Shown piece after piece: positions 1 through 8,500 of a stretch of DNA of 64,000 bases. The position numbers and the translations under genes are program-made. Origin of the DNA: Bacteroidales bacterium. Lineage in GTDB: Bacteria; Bacteroidota; Bacteroidia; Bacteroidales; P3. The stretch lies in the NCBI GenBank assembly GCA_017647785.1, contig JAGCJW010000028.1, forward strand, positions 27,848 through 91,847, read 5' to 3'. The notes under the pieces were generated by a model. The model did no database searches. It was not told where the DNA came from and saw only the letters and a list, made by a program, of their open reading frames with translations. The stretch's first letter is position 1; each line of letters opens with the position of its first letter.

Positions 1-597
1 TTGTTGAAGGGAATGGGTTATGTCCATTACAACAGGGCAATCAAAGGATTGCATTATTGGAATTGAGCGATAATCTACTATAAGGTCTTGATAGCCAAAC
101 ATTGTTCCTCTATCGGTTAGGAGAATCTTGTTATTGCCAACGGATTTCACCTTATCAGCAACGTGTTTCATTGATTGTGCTGAAAGGAATTGTCCTTTTT
201 TGATATTTACTATTTTATTGGTTTGTGCGGCTGCAAGCAATAGGTCTGTTTGTCGGCATAGGAAGGCAGGGATTTGAAGTATATCTACATATTCTGCTGC
301 AATTGCAGCTTCGTGTGCTGAATGTATGTCGGTTACTACTGGTAATTGATATTTCTTTCTTATTTGTCCAAGTATGTTTAGCGCTTTCTCATCTCCTATT
401 CCACTAAATGAGTCTATTTTTGAACGATTAGCTTTGCGATATGAGGCTTTGAATATTAGGTTTATGCCTAATCTATCGCATATTTGTTTTAATTGTTCGC
501 ATATTTCAAAGGGCATTTCTTCGTTTTCTATGACGCAAGGCCCTGCCATAAGGAAAAAATTATTTGATTTGTCTTTTAATTTGCTGTAAAGTTCCAT
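1..597 (-). CDS. kdsA: 3-deoxy-8-phosphooctulonate synthase (KDO-8-P synthase), C-terminus cut off
   Basis: Condenses phosphoenolpyruvate with arabinose-5-phosphate to make KDO-8-phosphate, the first committed step of KDO synthesis for lipopolysaccharide; cytoplasmic. I translated it by hand from the ATG at 597; 199 residues are present and the frame is still open at the window edge (family length about 265-280). Recognisable motifs are FKASYRKANRS, QIPAFLCRQTDL, VNIKKGQFL and DRGTMFGY. Cys21 in AGPCVIE matches the metal-binding Cys of the metal-dependent class (Aquifex type) rather than the Asn of the E. coli metal-free enzyme; that class assignment is inference from one residue. The gene is divergent from the small gene at 651. 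Confidence 0.95.
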   Translation of the reverse strand, partial: MELYSKLKDKSNNFFLMAGPCVIENEEMPFEICEQLKQICDRLGINLIFKASYRKANRSKIDSFSGIGDEKALNILGQIRKKYQLPVVTDIHSAHEAAIAAEYVDILQIPAFLCRQTDLLLAAAQTNKIVNIKKGQFLSAQSMKHVADKVKSVGNNKILLTDRGTMFGYQDLIVDYRSIPIMQSFDCPVVMDITHSLQQ

Positions 598-606
598 TAT
601 TTTTTG

Positions 607-614
607 TATTTTCG
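607..614 (+). promoter_or_regulatory. Probable -7 promoter element for the 71-aa gene
   Basis: TATTTTCG is one base off the Bacteroidota -7 consensus TAnnTTTG and lies 36 nt before the ATG at 651. A TTTG at 580-583 could be the upstream box, but the 23-nt spacing is longer than usual. Confidence 0.4.
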
Positions 615-650
615 CACTTTAATTCTACAAAATTGAGAATTTTTTTAGAT

Positions 651-866
651 ATGAAGAAGCAAAAGCCTAAAAATATCAAGATTCTTTTATCTCAAAAGGA
701 CGAAAAGTTACTTGCAAAGTACTGTGTGTCAAACAAAACTACGCCTAAACGTGCGATAAAAAGGATTTTGCACGATTTTCTAGTTGAAAACGTGGAGCCT
801 ATTAAGGTTGAAGCAGATAATCAATTAGAATTGTTCAAGCCAAAGCAAATGAACATTTTTGACTAA
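651..866 (+). CDS. Small basic protein (71 aa) with clamp-binding-like C-terminal motifs
   Basis: I do not recognise a named family. Residues 1-45 are lysine-rich and predicted helical (KNIKILLSQKDEKLLAKY, then KRAIKRILHDFL), which could be a small nucleic-acid-binding fold. The tail carries QLELF (residues 58-62), which fits the QL[SD]LF consensus for binding the DNA polymerase sliding clamp, followed by a weaker QMNIF (66-70). The ATG at 651 is chosen over upstream in-frame starts because it follows the promoter-like TATTTTCG and because the upstream residues are hydrophobic, unrelated sequence overlapping kdsA. The stop overlaps the stop of the convergent gene by 4 bp. Confidence 0.65.
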   Translation: MKKQKPKNIKILLSQKDEKLLAKYCVSNKTTPKRAIKRILHDFLVENVEPIKVEADNQLELFKPKQMNIFD

Positions 867-2212
867 AGTGTTTCCCAACCTTCTATTGCAGTTTTGATAT
901 GAGAATATATCACTGTCTTGTTGAGAATCTTCTTTTCCCTATCTAATATATAGATTTCTGGCGTACGAATTATGTCTATTCCGTAACGTTGTTTAAGTTC
1001 TTGTGGATTGATATGCCAATTTGTCCAAGGGTGTGTGATTTCTCCTGGCTTTTCTCCTATTTCTATAGATACTATTCTTGTATTGTATTTATTGGAATAG
1101 TTATTATAGAAATCCAATAGGTCGTTAAAGTTCTTTTTACAGCTTTCACATGTAGAAGAATGGAATAAAACGACTGTATATTTTGAATCTATGGAGTCAA
1201 GATTGTTGATGTTTGGAAATTTATTTGATGGTAAGAATGGCTTTATTGCTTCTATGTTTTCGTTATGCCTATCTATTTCACTTGGACTTACCCATGGTGT
1301 TTTGCCTTGATTAAGCAGATTTTCCACTATTTGAACGTAAATACTCTCATTAAAAGAGAATGGCATAAATGGAAGTTTCTCTAAATAAAGGTCAATAATA
1401 AATTTGGAATACACCTCTCCTCCTCTACTATTTGCTGTATCTATAAAATCTTTTATTGCAACATAGACAGAGTCTGCTGATTGCATTGTGATTTCTTCTG
1501 TGTATTTCTTAAACTTTTGATAGAAATAAGGAGTTGAAAGTAGTCTTTGGTCGGAGAAAACAAAGTTTTCCCAATATCTTGACCTAATATCGTAAGCATA
1601 TTCTAAACCTTTTTCTTTTATTAACCTACCATTGCTAAAAAACTTAGGGTTAAGGCTTGGATTTTTTATAGAACGATAAAGAATAGTCATTAAATTGTTT
1701 GGATATTGCTTGAAAAAGTCTTCTTGAAACTTGGCAAATTGAGCTTTGCTTTCTTTTATCAAAAGGCTCAAAGAGTCTCTTGATGCAGGATTCTTTTTAA
1801 TGCCTGTTTCACATTGAGAAACAAACTCTCTATGTTCTTTATTTATTTTTTGATATTCAAGGTATTTCTGATTTTCTTCGCAACCTTTTACTTCATAAAA
1901 GCCGTATGGATAAATATCTATGGTGAAATTTGGATTTTTATCCAAGAGAAAAGAAAACAATTTTTGATGCTGAGATGCTACAACAAGCATTCCCATTCGG
2001 TAATCTCCTTCTAAGATAAAACTTCCTTCATCTGTCATTTTTAAAGAGTCAAGTAAAAACTCTTTTTTTTCTCCATATGAGGAGTAAACATAGATTGTAG
2101 AATCTTCAAACTGATGTATCCAAAGTTTTACTCTGTAATGATTTGTTTGTGCTGTAAGCAGATTTGAAAAAATAAAGAATAAAACAAAGATTACTATGTA
2201 TCGTTTTTTCAT
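863..2212 (-). CDS. Secreted thioredoxin-fold protein, DUF5106-like (CESC)
   Basis: 449 aa with a signal peptide (residues 1-21, ending LLTAQ). The N-terminal half resembles the beta-rich DUF4369-type domain, the middle (about 110-330) is helical like DUF5106, and the C-terminus (about 335-449) is a thioredoxin fold with the active-site motif CESC at 355-358 and a TPEIYILD segment holding the usual cis-proline. It is therefore probably a periplasmic or surface thiol-disulfide protein; its substrate is unknown. It follows its paralogue (2223-3644) by 10 nt in the same operon, and both share the WVSPS motif in the middle domain. Family names are from memory and not searched. Confidence 0.8.
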   Translation of the reverse strand: MKKRYIVIFVLFFIFSNLLTAQTNHYRVKLWIHQFEDSTIYVYSSYGEKKEFLLDSLKMTDEGSFILEGDYRMGMLVVASQHQKLFSFLLDKNPNFTIDIYPYGFYEVKGCEENQKYLEYQKINKEHREFVSQCETGIKKNPASRDSLSLLIKESKAQFAKFQEDFFKQYPNNLMTILYRSIKNPSLNPKFFSNGRLIKEKGLEYAYDIRSRYWENFVFSDQRLLSTPYFYQKFKKYTEEITMQSADSVYVAIKDFIDTANSRGGEVYSKFIIDLYLEKLPFMPFSFNESIYVQIVENLLNQGKTPWVSPSEIDRHNENIEAIKPFLPSNKFPNINNLDSIDSKYTVVLFHSSTCESCKKNFNDLLDFYNNYSNKYNTRIVSIEIGEKPGEITHPWTNWHINPQELKQRYGIDIIRTPEIYILDREKKILNKTVIYSHIKTAIEGWETL

Positions 2213-2222
2213 AACTTAGATT

Positions 2223-3644
2223 TTAGTATTTGAATTGACCTTCCTTTAATAGTTTTAGAATATTCTCTAAATTGTCTGCAGGAACATTTTTTGCAACTAT
2301 TTTATTGTCTTTATCCAATATGAACATTACGGGTGTTTTTTCTACGTCAAAATATTCTCTCCAATCATAATTAGCAACTAATCCATTTAGATTTATCCAT
2401 TGAAGTTCTTTTTCGTTTATAAATTTCTTCCAGGCTTCAAGGTCACTTTCTGTATTGATTGCATAAACCTCAAAAGAGTATGCGTCTTTCTTTTCTTTGT
2501 ATAATTTACTTATCTTTGGAACTTCAACAGAACAGTGTCCACAACCTGGAGACCAAAATAAAAGGATTTTAAAGTCTTGTTGGCAAGTCTTAGTTGTATG
2601 CCATACTTCTGCACTATCCATACATGCTAAATCGGGAACTTGTTTTCCTAAAAGTAGATTTTCCCATTTGTGTGCTCTTTCTATGTTTTTCTCCATATCA
2701 CTTGGAGAAACCCAATCTGCTATTCCTGTTTCATAATATGTTTTCATCATATTAACATATATAGCATCGTGTCCCATATATGGGCTTTGAAGATAGCGTT
2801 CTGATATGTTATGAATAAGAAAACGTTTCATTCCTTTTGAATCTTTGGATTTGGCAATGACGTTATGTGCATAGTTAATTATTGTATCAACTCTTTCATA
2901 TTTCATTACATCATTCCAATAGCGATTATAGGTTTCATAAAATACCATTTTAGGTGTTCGTAACAAACCTGCGCAACTAAGGTCTATATTATCAAAATAA
3001 TGATTCTTATAATAATACCAACGTTTTGCATTCCATTCTAAAGAATCTGCTGTTCCATCTTCTTTTGTTGGCATTTCAAATTCAGGTATTATTATTGGCT
3101 TTGTTGCATTGAATACTTTTGAAAGCAAGTGTTGTGGATATTGATTAATGAACTGATTTTTCATCTTATCGTTTTCATCACTTAATACTTTAAGTTCTTT
3201 GTTAAACTCTTCTTTGCTTAAATTCTTTTTCTCAAGTTCTTTGAATCTGCTATTGATTTCTTCAGAGTGCTTCATGTAGTCAAAGTAGGCTTTCATCTCT
3301 TTAGAAGAAGATTTAACCTCCATATATTTATTCCAGTTCTCATCTTTGGTTTTTAACTTGATTTTAGTTTCGTTTTGTATCATAATCTCAACAAATCGTC
3401 CCTTTAAATCGCTCAAAAAGTAAATACCACTTTCAAGTTTCTTATCTTTAGACTTAAATGTGTAGGTATTCTTTACGTTTTTGGCCGTATCAAGTGCGTA
3501 GGTTTTGTCAAGATAATAATGACCAAGTATTAAAGCTGTGTCTTTACTTCCTTCTATTTCTATTTTTATTTCGTATTGAGCTAATAGTTCTTCGTTACAA
3601 ATCAATAACATCAAGAAACAAATAATTAATTTCAAATATCTCAT
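2223..3644 (-). CDS. Secreted thioredoxin-fold protein, DUF5106-like (CGHC)
   Basis: 473 aa with a signal peptide (1-23, ending LLAQ). The order is an N-terminal beta domain (about 24-110), a helical coiled segment (about 115-170), a DUF5106-like helical region including DWVSPSDM, and a C-terminal thioredoxin domain with FWSPGCGHC (Cys368 and Cys371) and cis-proline in EKTPVMFILD. CGHC is the motif of protein-disulfide-isomerase-like and some TlpA/ResA proteins, so an oxidoreductase role in the envelope is likely. It is the first gene of a two-gene operon with the paralogue downstream. A promoter is visible 36-63 nt upstream of the ATG. Confidence 0.82.
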   Translation of the reverse strand: MRYLKLIICFLMLLICNEELLAQYEIKIEIEGSKDTALILGHYYLDKTYALDTAKNVKNTYTFKSKDKKLESGIYFLSDLKGRFVEIMIQNETKIKLKTKDENWNKYMEVKSSSKEMKAYFDYMKHSEEINSRFKELEKKNLSKEEFNKELKVLSDENDKMKNQFINQYPQHLLSKVFNATKPIIIPEFEMPTKEDGTADSLEWNAKRWYYYKNHYFDNIDLSCAGLLRTPKMVFYETYNRYWNDVMKYERVDTIINYAHNVIAKSKDSKGMKRFLIHNISERYLQSPYMGHDAIYVNMMKTYYETGIADWVSPSDMEKNIERAHKWENLLLGKQVPDLACMDSAEVWHTTKTCQQDFKILLFWSPGCGHCSVEVPKISKLYKEKKDAYSFEVYAINTESDLEAWKKFINEKELQWINLNGLVANYDWREYFDVEKTPVMFILDKDNKIVAKNVPADNLENILKLLKEGQFKY

Positions 3645-3679
3645 ATGTTTATTCTTTAAATCATTTTATATATTCAACG

Positions 3680-3707
3680 CAAAATTAGCATTTATATCAT
3701 AAATCAA
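3680..3707 (-). promoter_or_regulatory. Promoter of the thioredoxin-fold pair
   Basis: On the minus strand TTG (3707-3705), 17 nt, then TAATTTTG (3687-3680), matching the Bacteroidota -33/-7 pattern, followed about 36 nt later by the ATG at 3644. Confidence 0.7.
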
Positions 3708-3825
3708 GACAAAAAAATCTGCAAAAAGTGAACAAATAAGCCTTCTTTATTATGTCATTTTGTCGTTTTTTAGAACTTGGAACGTTTTTTTCTGTTATTT
3801 GTATTGAATCATAAAATACAAAAAT

Positions 3826-5973
3826 ATGGAAACAACAAAGTTAAAATTAGACAATCTTAATCGTTTTGCTCATAACCTTATTTCAGAAGCAAGAGATGGA
3901 AAATTAGATCCCGTAATTGGAAGAGATGAACAAATACGAAGAGTTTTGCAAATTCTTTCTCGTAGAACAAAGAACAATCCTGTTTTAGTGGGTGAACCTG
4001 GTGTTGGTAAAACTGCAATAGCTGAAGGTTTAGCTCAAAGAATTTTCAAAAAAGATGTACCTGAAAATTTAAAGGACAAGTTGATTTACTCTCTTGATAT
4101 GGGAGCTTTGATTGCTGGTGCAAAGTATAAGGGAGAATTTGAAGAAAGATTAAAGGGTGTTATTAATGAATTAATAGCTTCTAATGGAGAAGTAATTCTT
4201 TTTATTGATGAAATACATACTTTAGTTGGTGCTGGAGGTGGAGAAGGTGCAATGGACGCAGCAAATATCTTGAAACCTGCTTTGGCTCGTGGCGAATTAA
4301 GAGCAATAGGTGCTACAACATTGAACGAATATCAGAAGTACTTTGAGAAAGACAAGGCTTTAGAGCGAAGATTCCAAATGGTAATGATTGATGAACCAAG
4401 TGTGGAAGATACAATTAGTATTTTGAGAGGTTTGAAGGAGAGATACGAAGTGCATCATCACGTTAGGATAAAAGATAGTGCAATAGTTGCGGCTGCAGAA
4501 ATGTCGAATCGTTATATTACAAACAGATTTCTACCCGACAAAGCTATAGATTTGATTGATGAAGCCTCTGCTAAATTGCGTATGGAGATAGATTCTTCTC
4601 CTGAAGATTTAGATGAATTAGAACGCAAGCTTATGCAATTGGAAATAGAAAGGGTTGCAATCAAAAAAGAAAAAGACGAGAAAAAGACAAAAGAACTAAG
4701 CGAGCAAATAGATGAGCTAAAAAAACAAAGAGATGTATTAAAAGAAAAATGGTTAGCTCAAAAAAGGATTGTGGATTCTATACAAGAGGAGGTTAAAAAC
4801 ATTGAACAATTCAAGTTTGAAGCAAGCAAAGCCGAGATGGAAGGAGATTATGGTAAGGTTGCTCAATTACGATATGGCAAAATCAAGGAATCTGAAACTA
4901 ATTTAGAAAATTACAAAAAGCGCTTAAAAGAATTGCAAGTAGAAGGTGCTTTAATAACAGAAGAAATTGGATATAACCATATCGCAGATGTTGTTTCTCG
5001 TTGGACAGGCATACCTGTATCAAAAATGATGGAAAGCGAAAAAGACAAACTTCTCAATTTGGAAAAGGCTTTAAATAAAAGGGTAATTGGACAAGAAAAA
5101 GCAATCAATGCTGTGGCAGATGCAATTAGAAGAAGTCGTTCTGGATTAAGTGACGAAAAGCGACCTATTGGTTCATTTGCTTTTCTTGGTAGTACTGGTG
5201 TTGGAAAGACTGAATTAGCAAAGGCTTTGGCTGAACAGTTGTTTGATAAAGATGATTTAATGATAAGAATTGATATGTCTGAATATCAAGAAAGACATAC
5301 TGTTTCTCGTTTGATTGGAGCGCCTCCAGGATATGTAGGTTATGAAGAGAGTGGTTTATTAACCGAAGCTGTGAGAAGAAAACCTTACTCTATTATTCTT
5401 TTGGACGAAATAGAGAAAGCTCATCCTGACATTTTCAATCTACTGCTTCAGGTTTTAGAAGACGGACGATTAACAGATAATAAAGGTAGAGTTGTTGATT
5501 TCAAAAACACAATAATCATTATGACTTCAAATCTTGGTTCTAACATTCTACAAGAATACTTGGAAAACGATAAAGAAGGTTTGATTTCAAAGTGGGAAAA
5601 TATCGAAACTGAGATAATGTCTGTAATGAAAAAAAGTTTGCGTCCTGAATTTCTAAACAGAATTGATGAGATAGTAGTTTTCAAACCTCTTATGAAAGAA
5701 CAAATAAGAGAAATAGTAAAACTACAACTTCAAAATGTGAAAGATATGCTTAAACGCAAAAACATAGAACTTCAAAGTACAAGCGAAGTTTTGGACTTTT
5801 TAGCAGATAAAGGATATGATATTGAACTAGGTGCAAGACCTGTAAAAAGGACTATTCAAAAGCATGTAACAAACAAGCTTTCAATGCTTTTAATAAATGG
5901 GAATTTTACAGAAAATACTACTATAGAGATGTTTTTATCAAATAACGAAGTAAACTTTAGGCTTATTAATTAA
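3826..5973 (+). CDS. clpB: ClpB-type AAA+ disaggregase lacking the N-terminal domain
   Basis: Hexameric ATP-driven chaperone that extracts polypeptides from aggregates with DnaK. The 715 residues contain AAA-1 (Walker A GEPGVGKT 56-63, Walker B FIDE 126-129), the long coiled-coil middle domain (about 250-375) that distinguishes ClpB from ClpC/ClpA, and AAA-2 (Walker A GSTGVGKT 455-462, pore loop GYVGYEE 502-508, LLDE 525-528). Typical ClpB is about 860 aa: here the roughly 145-residue N domain is absent. The protein starts with a 10-residue lead into [19 protein letters not shown], where the family linker begins. Nothing between 3645 and 3825 encodes an N domain, so this is not a wrong start choice. 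Confidence 0.93.
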   Translation: METTKLKLDNLNRFAHNLISEARDGKLDPVIGRDEQIRRVLQILSRRTKNNPVLVGEPGVGKTAIAEGLAQRIFKKDVPENLKDKLIYSLDMGALIAGAKYKGEFEERLKGVINELIASNGEVILFIDEIHTLVGAGGGEGAMDAANILKPALARGELRAIGATTLNEYQKYFEKDKALERRFQMVMIDEPSVEDTISILRGLKERYEVHHHVRIKDSAIVAAAEMSNRYITNRFLPDKAIDLIDEASAKLRMEIDSSPEDLDELERKLMQLEIERVAIKKEKDEKKTKELSEQIDELKKQRDVLKEKWLAQKRIVDSIQEEVKNIEQFKFEASKAEMEGDYGKVAQLRYGKIKESETNLENYKKRLKELQVEGALITEEIGYNHIADVVSRWTGIPVSKMMESEKDKLLNLEKALNKRVIGQEKAINAVADAIRRSRSGLSDEKRPIGSFAFLGSTGVGKTELAKALAEQLFDKDDLMIRIDMSEYQERHTVSRLIGAPPGYVGYEESGLLTEAVRRKPYSIILLDEIEKAHPDIFNLLLQVLEDGRLTDNKGRVVDFKNTIIIMTSNLGSNILQEYLENDKEGLISKWENIETEIMSVMKKSLRPEFLNRIDEIVVFKPLMKEQIREIVKLQLQNVKDMLKRKNIELQSTSEVLDFLADKGYDIELGARPVKRTIQKHVTNKLSMLLINGNFTENTTIEMFLSNNEVNFRLIN

Positions 5974-5993
5974 TTTAATACGTGAAAAAAGAC

Positions 5994-6001
5994 TATCTTT
6001 G
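5994..6001 (+). promoter_or_regulatory. -7 promoter element of glmM-like gene
   Basis: TATCTTTG, an exact TAnnTTTG match followed by C, lies 21 nt before the ATG at 6023. It rules out the in-frame TTG at 5999, which falls inside the element and upstream of transcription. Confidence 0.75.
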
Positions 6002-6022
6002 CAACGTAAAAGTGTAATAATT

Positions 6023-7408
6023 ATGGCATTAATAAAATCAATATCTGGTTTCAGAGGAACAATTGGCGGACAAGTTGGTGAAGGTTTGTCGCCTATAGAT
6101 ACAGTAAAGTTCACTGCCGCGTTTGCAGCTTTCATTAAAGAACTTTATGGCAAAGATAGAATAACTATAGTTTTAGGACGTGACGCAAGAGTTTCAGGAG
6201 AGATGGTTTCACATCTTGTTATTGGAACTTTAATGGGTATGGGCGTTGATGTAATTGACACAGGTCTTTCAACTACTCCTACTGTTGAGGTAGCAGTTAC
6301 TGAAAAGAAAGCTGACGCAGGTATAATCCTTACTGCAAGCCATAATCCAATGCAATGGAATGCTCTTAAATTTTTAAACAATAAAGGAGAATTCATTTCA
6401 GCAAGTGAAGGTAAACGAGTACTAGAAATAGCTGATGAAGACAATTATCTTTTCGCAGAAGTAGGACACTTGGGTAAATGCGTAAGTGATGATTCTACAA
6501 TAGATGCTCACATAGAAAAAGTTTTAGCTCTAGACCTTGTTGATGTAGAAGCTATAAAACAAGCTAATTTTAGAGTTGCTTTTGATGCGGTTTGCTCAAC
6601 AGGTGGATTTGTTTTAAATAAATTATTAAAGGCATTAGGTGTTAAGGAAATTGTAGCTTTAAACGATGAACCTACAGGAGTATTTCCTCATAATCCAGAA
6701 CCTCTTCCTGAAAACATCACTCAAATCTGCAAAGAAGTTGTAGAGAAAAAATGTGATGTAGGCTTTATTGTGGACCCTGATGTTGATAGATTAGCAATAG
6801 TAAGTGAAGATGGAACTCCTTTTGTTGAAGAATACACATTGGTATCTATTGCAGATTATGTTTTAAAACACACTCCTGGCTCAACTGTTTCAAACATGTC
6901 TTCAACAAGAGCCTTAAGAGATGTTACAGAAGCTAAGAATCAACAATACTTTGCTTCTGCCGTTGGAGAGGTTAATGTAGTTGAAATAATGAAAAAGCAC
7001 AATGCTGTTATAGGTGGAGAAGGTAATGGAGGTATAATCTATCCTGCTTTACACTATGGTCGTGATGCTTTGGTAGGTGTTGCATTATTCTTAACTTTAC
7101 TTGCAAAAAGCAAAATGACATGTTCTCAATTAAGAGCAACTTATCCTAACTATGAAATATCTAAAAACAAAATGGAATTAACAAAAGAGATGAATGTTGA
7201 TTCTATTTTAGAAAAAATGGCTGAAAAGTATAAAGACTATGAGGTTTCAACTATTGATGGAGTTAAAATCAATATAGGTAAAGAATGGGTTCATTTAAGA
7301 AAAAGTAATACAGAGCCAATTATAAGAATCTATTCAGAAAGCAAGGATTTAGAATCTGCGAATAAATTAGCTGGTAAGATAATTGAGGAAATTAAATCTT
7401 TGATTTAA
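6023..7408 (+). CDS. glmM: Phosphoglucosamine mutase / phosphohexomutase
   Basis: Alpha-D-phosphohexomutase of 461 aa. The GlmM role (glucosamine-6-P to glucosamine-1-P, for UDP-GlcNAc, peptidoglycan and LPS) is the best guess; phosphomannomutase cannot be excluded from sequence alone. Visible motifs: phosphoserine loop TASHNP (Ser106), metal loop DPDVDR (251-256), sugar-binding loop GEGNGG (332-337), and phosphate loop RKSNTEP (426-432). The start at 6023 gives MALIKSISGFRG, the usual family N-terminus, and follows a clear -7 box. The stop codon TAA lies inside the first unit of a 21-bp repeat array. Confidence 0.9.
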   Translation: MALIKSISGFRGTIGGQVGEGLSPIDTVKFTAAFAAFIKELYGKDRITIVLGRDARVSGEMVSHLVIGTLMGMGVDVIDTGLSTTPTVEVAVTEKKADAGIILTASHNPMQWNALKFLNNKGEFISASEGKRVLEIADEDNYLFAEVGHLGKCVSDDSTIDAHIEKVLALDLVDVEAIKQANFRVAFDAVCSTGGFVLNKLLKALGVKEIVALNDEPTGVFPHNPEPLPENITQICKEVVEKKCDVGFIVDPDVDRLAIVSEDGTPFVEEYTLVSIADYVLKHTPGSTVSNMSSTRALRDVTEAKNQQYFASAVGEVNVVEIMKKHNAVIGGEGNGGIIYPALHYGRDALVGVALFLTLLAKSKMTCSQLRATYPNYEISKNKMELTKEMNVDSILEKMAEKYKDYEVSTIDGVKINIGKEWVHLRKSNTEPIIRIYSESKDLESANKLAGKIIEEIKSLI

Positions 7409-7481
7409 AAAATTAAAACAAAGAATCAGTAAAATAAAACAAAGAATTAAAAAATTAAAACAAAGAAAAAGTATGAGAAAA
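7398..7481 (+). repeat. 21-bp CWWWG array A (4 units) bridging two genes
   Basis: Cores at 7398 (CTTTG), 7419, 7440 and 7461 (CAAAG) are spaced exactly 21 bp; the 16 bases between them are almost all A/T. The first unit contains the glmM stop codon and the last contains the ATG of the next gene (7473), 7 nt after the core. The last unit may thus supply the A-rich translation leader. Confidence 0.85.
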
Positions 7482-8408
7482 ATTTTAGCATTAGCTTTAG
7501 CACTAGTATTTAGTGCAAGTGCATTTGCACAAACACCAAGTGTGACAACAACAATTGACGATTTAACACCAACAACCATTACAGCATCATTTGAAATGAA
7601 TGAAAATTGTACAAAATATCATATCTTAGCTGCTGCAACTGGAGAAATGGATCAATGGTCTGCAATGTTTGGAACTCCATTAAGAGATTTAGTTATCTCT
7701 TGGTCATTAGGATTTGAAGCAGATACAACATATACTTGGACTGAAATGGTTCCAAATACAGAGTATATTGTTTATGTTGTAGCAGTAAATGCAACAGATA
7801 CATCAGAAGTTTTAACAACTACTTGTACAACTACAATTGCTGGTGGTGAAGGAGCAAGTGTTGTTACAGTTGAATTGGAAAACATAACAGAATCTTCTGT
7901 AATTATGACAGCTACTCCAAACGATCAAACAGCAAAATTCCTTGATGGTATAGTTGAAAAAGCAATGTTTGATGAAATTGGACAAGACTCTTTGATGGCT
8001 ATATTACTTGAACAACCTTATTGGTTATACGAAACAGACCACTGGGAATGGTTAGATCTTACTCCTGGTATGGAATACTATGCTTTTGCAATTGGTCAAA
8101 ATGCAGCAGAACAATGGGGAGAAATGACATTAGTTCCTTTCGCTACACTAGTTGCTGGTTTAAATCAAGCACAATCAAATGAAATAACATTATATCCAAA
8201 TCCTGCAACAAACGTTGTGTCATTACAAAACGCAGAAATAGGAAGCCTTGTTGAAGTTATAGATATTCAAGGTAGAGTATTAAAAGCTTTAGAAGTTACT
8301 TCTACAAATCAAATAATAGGTTTAGAAGGAATGAACTCTGGTTTATATTTAATCAAAACTATAAACGGAGAAAAAACTTTCATCAACAAATTGATTGTTA
8401 ATGAATAA
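7473..8408 (+). CDS. T9SS-secreted protein with C-terminal sorting domain
   Basis: 311 aa. Signal peptide at 1-19 (ending SAFAQ), two fibronectin-III-like segments (about 22-125 and 130-235; each ends in a Tyr-rich strand such as NTEYIVYVVAV or GMEYYAFAIGQ), then a type A T9SS sorting domain from about 240: ITLYPNPATN, VEVIDIQGRVL, GLYLIKT and a final KLIV. The sorting domain directs export across the outer membrane and is normally cleaved on attachment to the surface. Function of the mature part is unknown. It may be co-transcribed with glmM through the 21-bp array, and it ends in a strong terminator. Confidence 0.88.
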   Translation: MRKILALALALVFSASAFAQTPSVTTTIDDLTPTTITASFEMNENCTKYHILAAATGEMDQWSAMFGTPLRDLVISWSLGFEADTTYTWTEMVPNTEYIVYVVAVNATDTSEVLTTTCTTTIAGGEGASVVTVELENITESSVIMTATPNDQTAKFLDGIVEKAMFDEIGQDSLMAILLEQPYWLYETDHWEWLDLTPGMEYYAFAIGQNAAEQWGEMTLVPFATLVAGLNQAQSNEITLYPNPATNVVSLQNAEIGSLVEVIDIQGRVLKALEVTSTNQIIGLEGMNSGLYLIKTINGEKTFINKLIVNE

Positions 8409-8437
8409 AACAATACCTCAAATATAAAAACAGTTAG

Positions 8438-8491
8438 ACAGTCTTCTCAATAGTGTATAAATTATTTGCTATTGAGAAGATTGTTTTTTTT
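8438..8491 (+). terminator. Intrinsic terminator after the T9SS cargo gene
   Basis: A 16-bp stem, with one G-U pair (left arm 8438-8453, right arm 8469-8484), has a 15-nt loop and runs straight into eight T. It ends only 9 nt before the ATG at 8501. Confidence 0.88.
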
Positions 8492-8500
8492 CAATTAGCT

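Noticed and set aside
5999..6022. TTG start extending the phosphohexomutase by eight residues
   Set aside because: The TTG is part of the -7 promoter element TATCTTTG and would not be transcribed.
7398..7481. CRISPR or minisatellite coding repeat
   Set aside because: Units are 21 bp without spacers, nearly all A/T, and recur in many spacers; neither model fits.
7367..7579. 70-aa minus-strand frame with a seven-residue Cys-Phe-Asn-Phe repeat
   Set aside because: The peptide periodicity is only the 21-bp DNA repeat read in one frame; it spans two real genes on the other strand and has no promoter.
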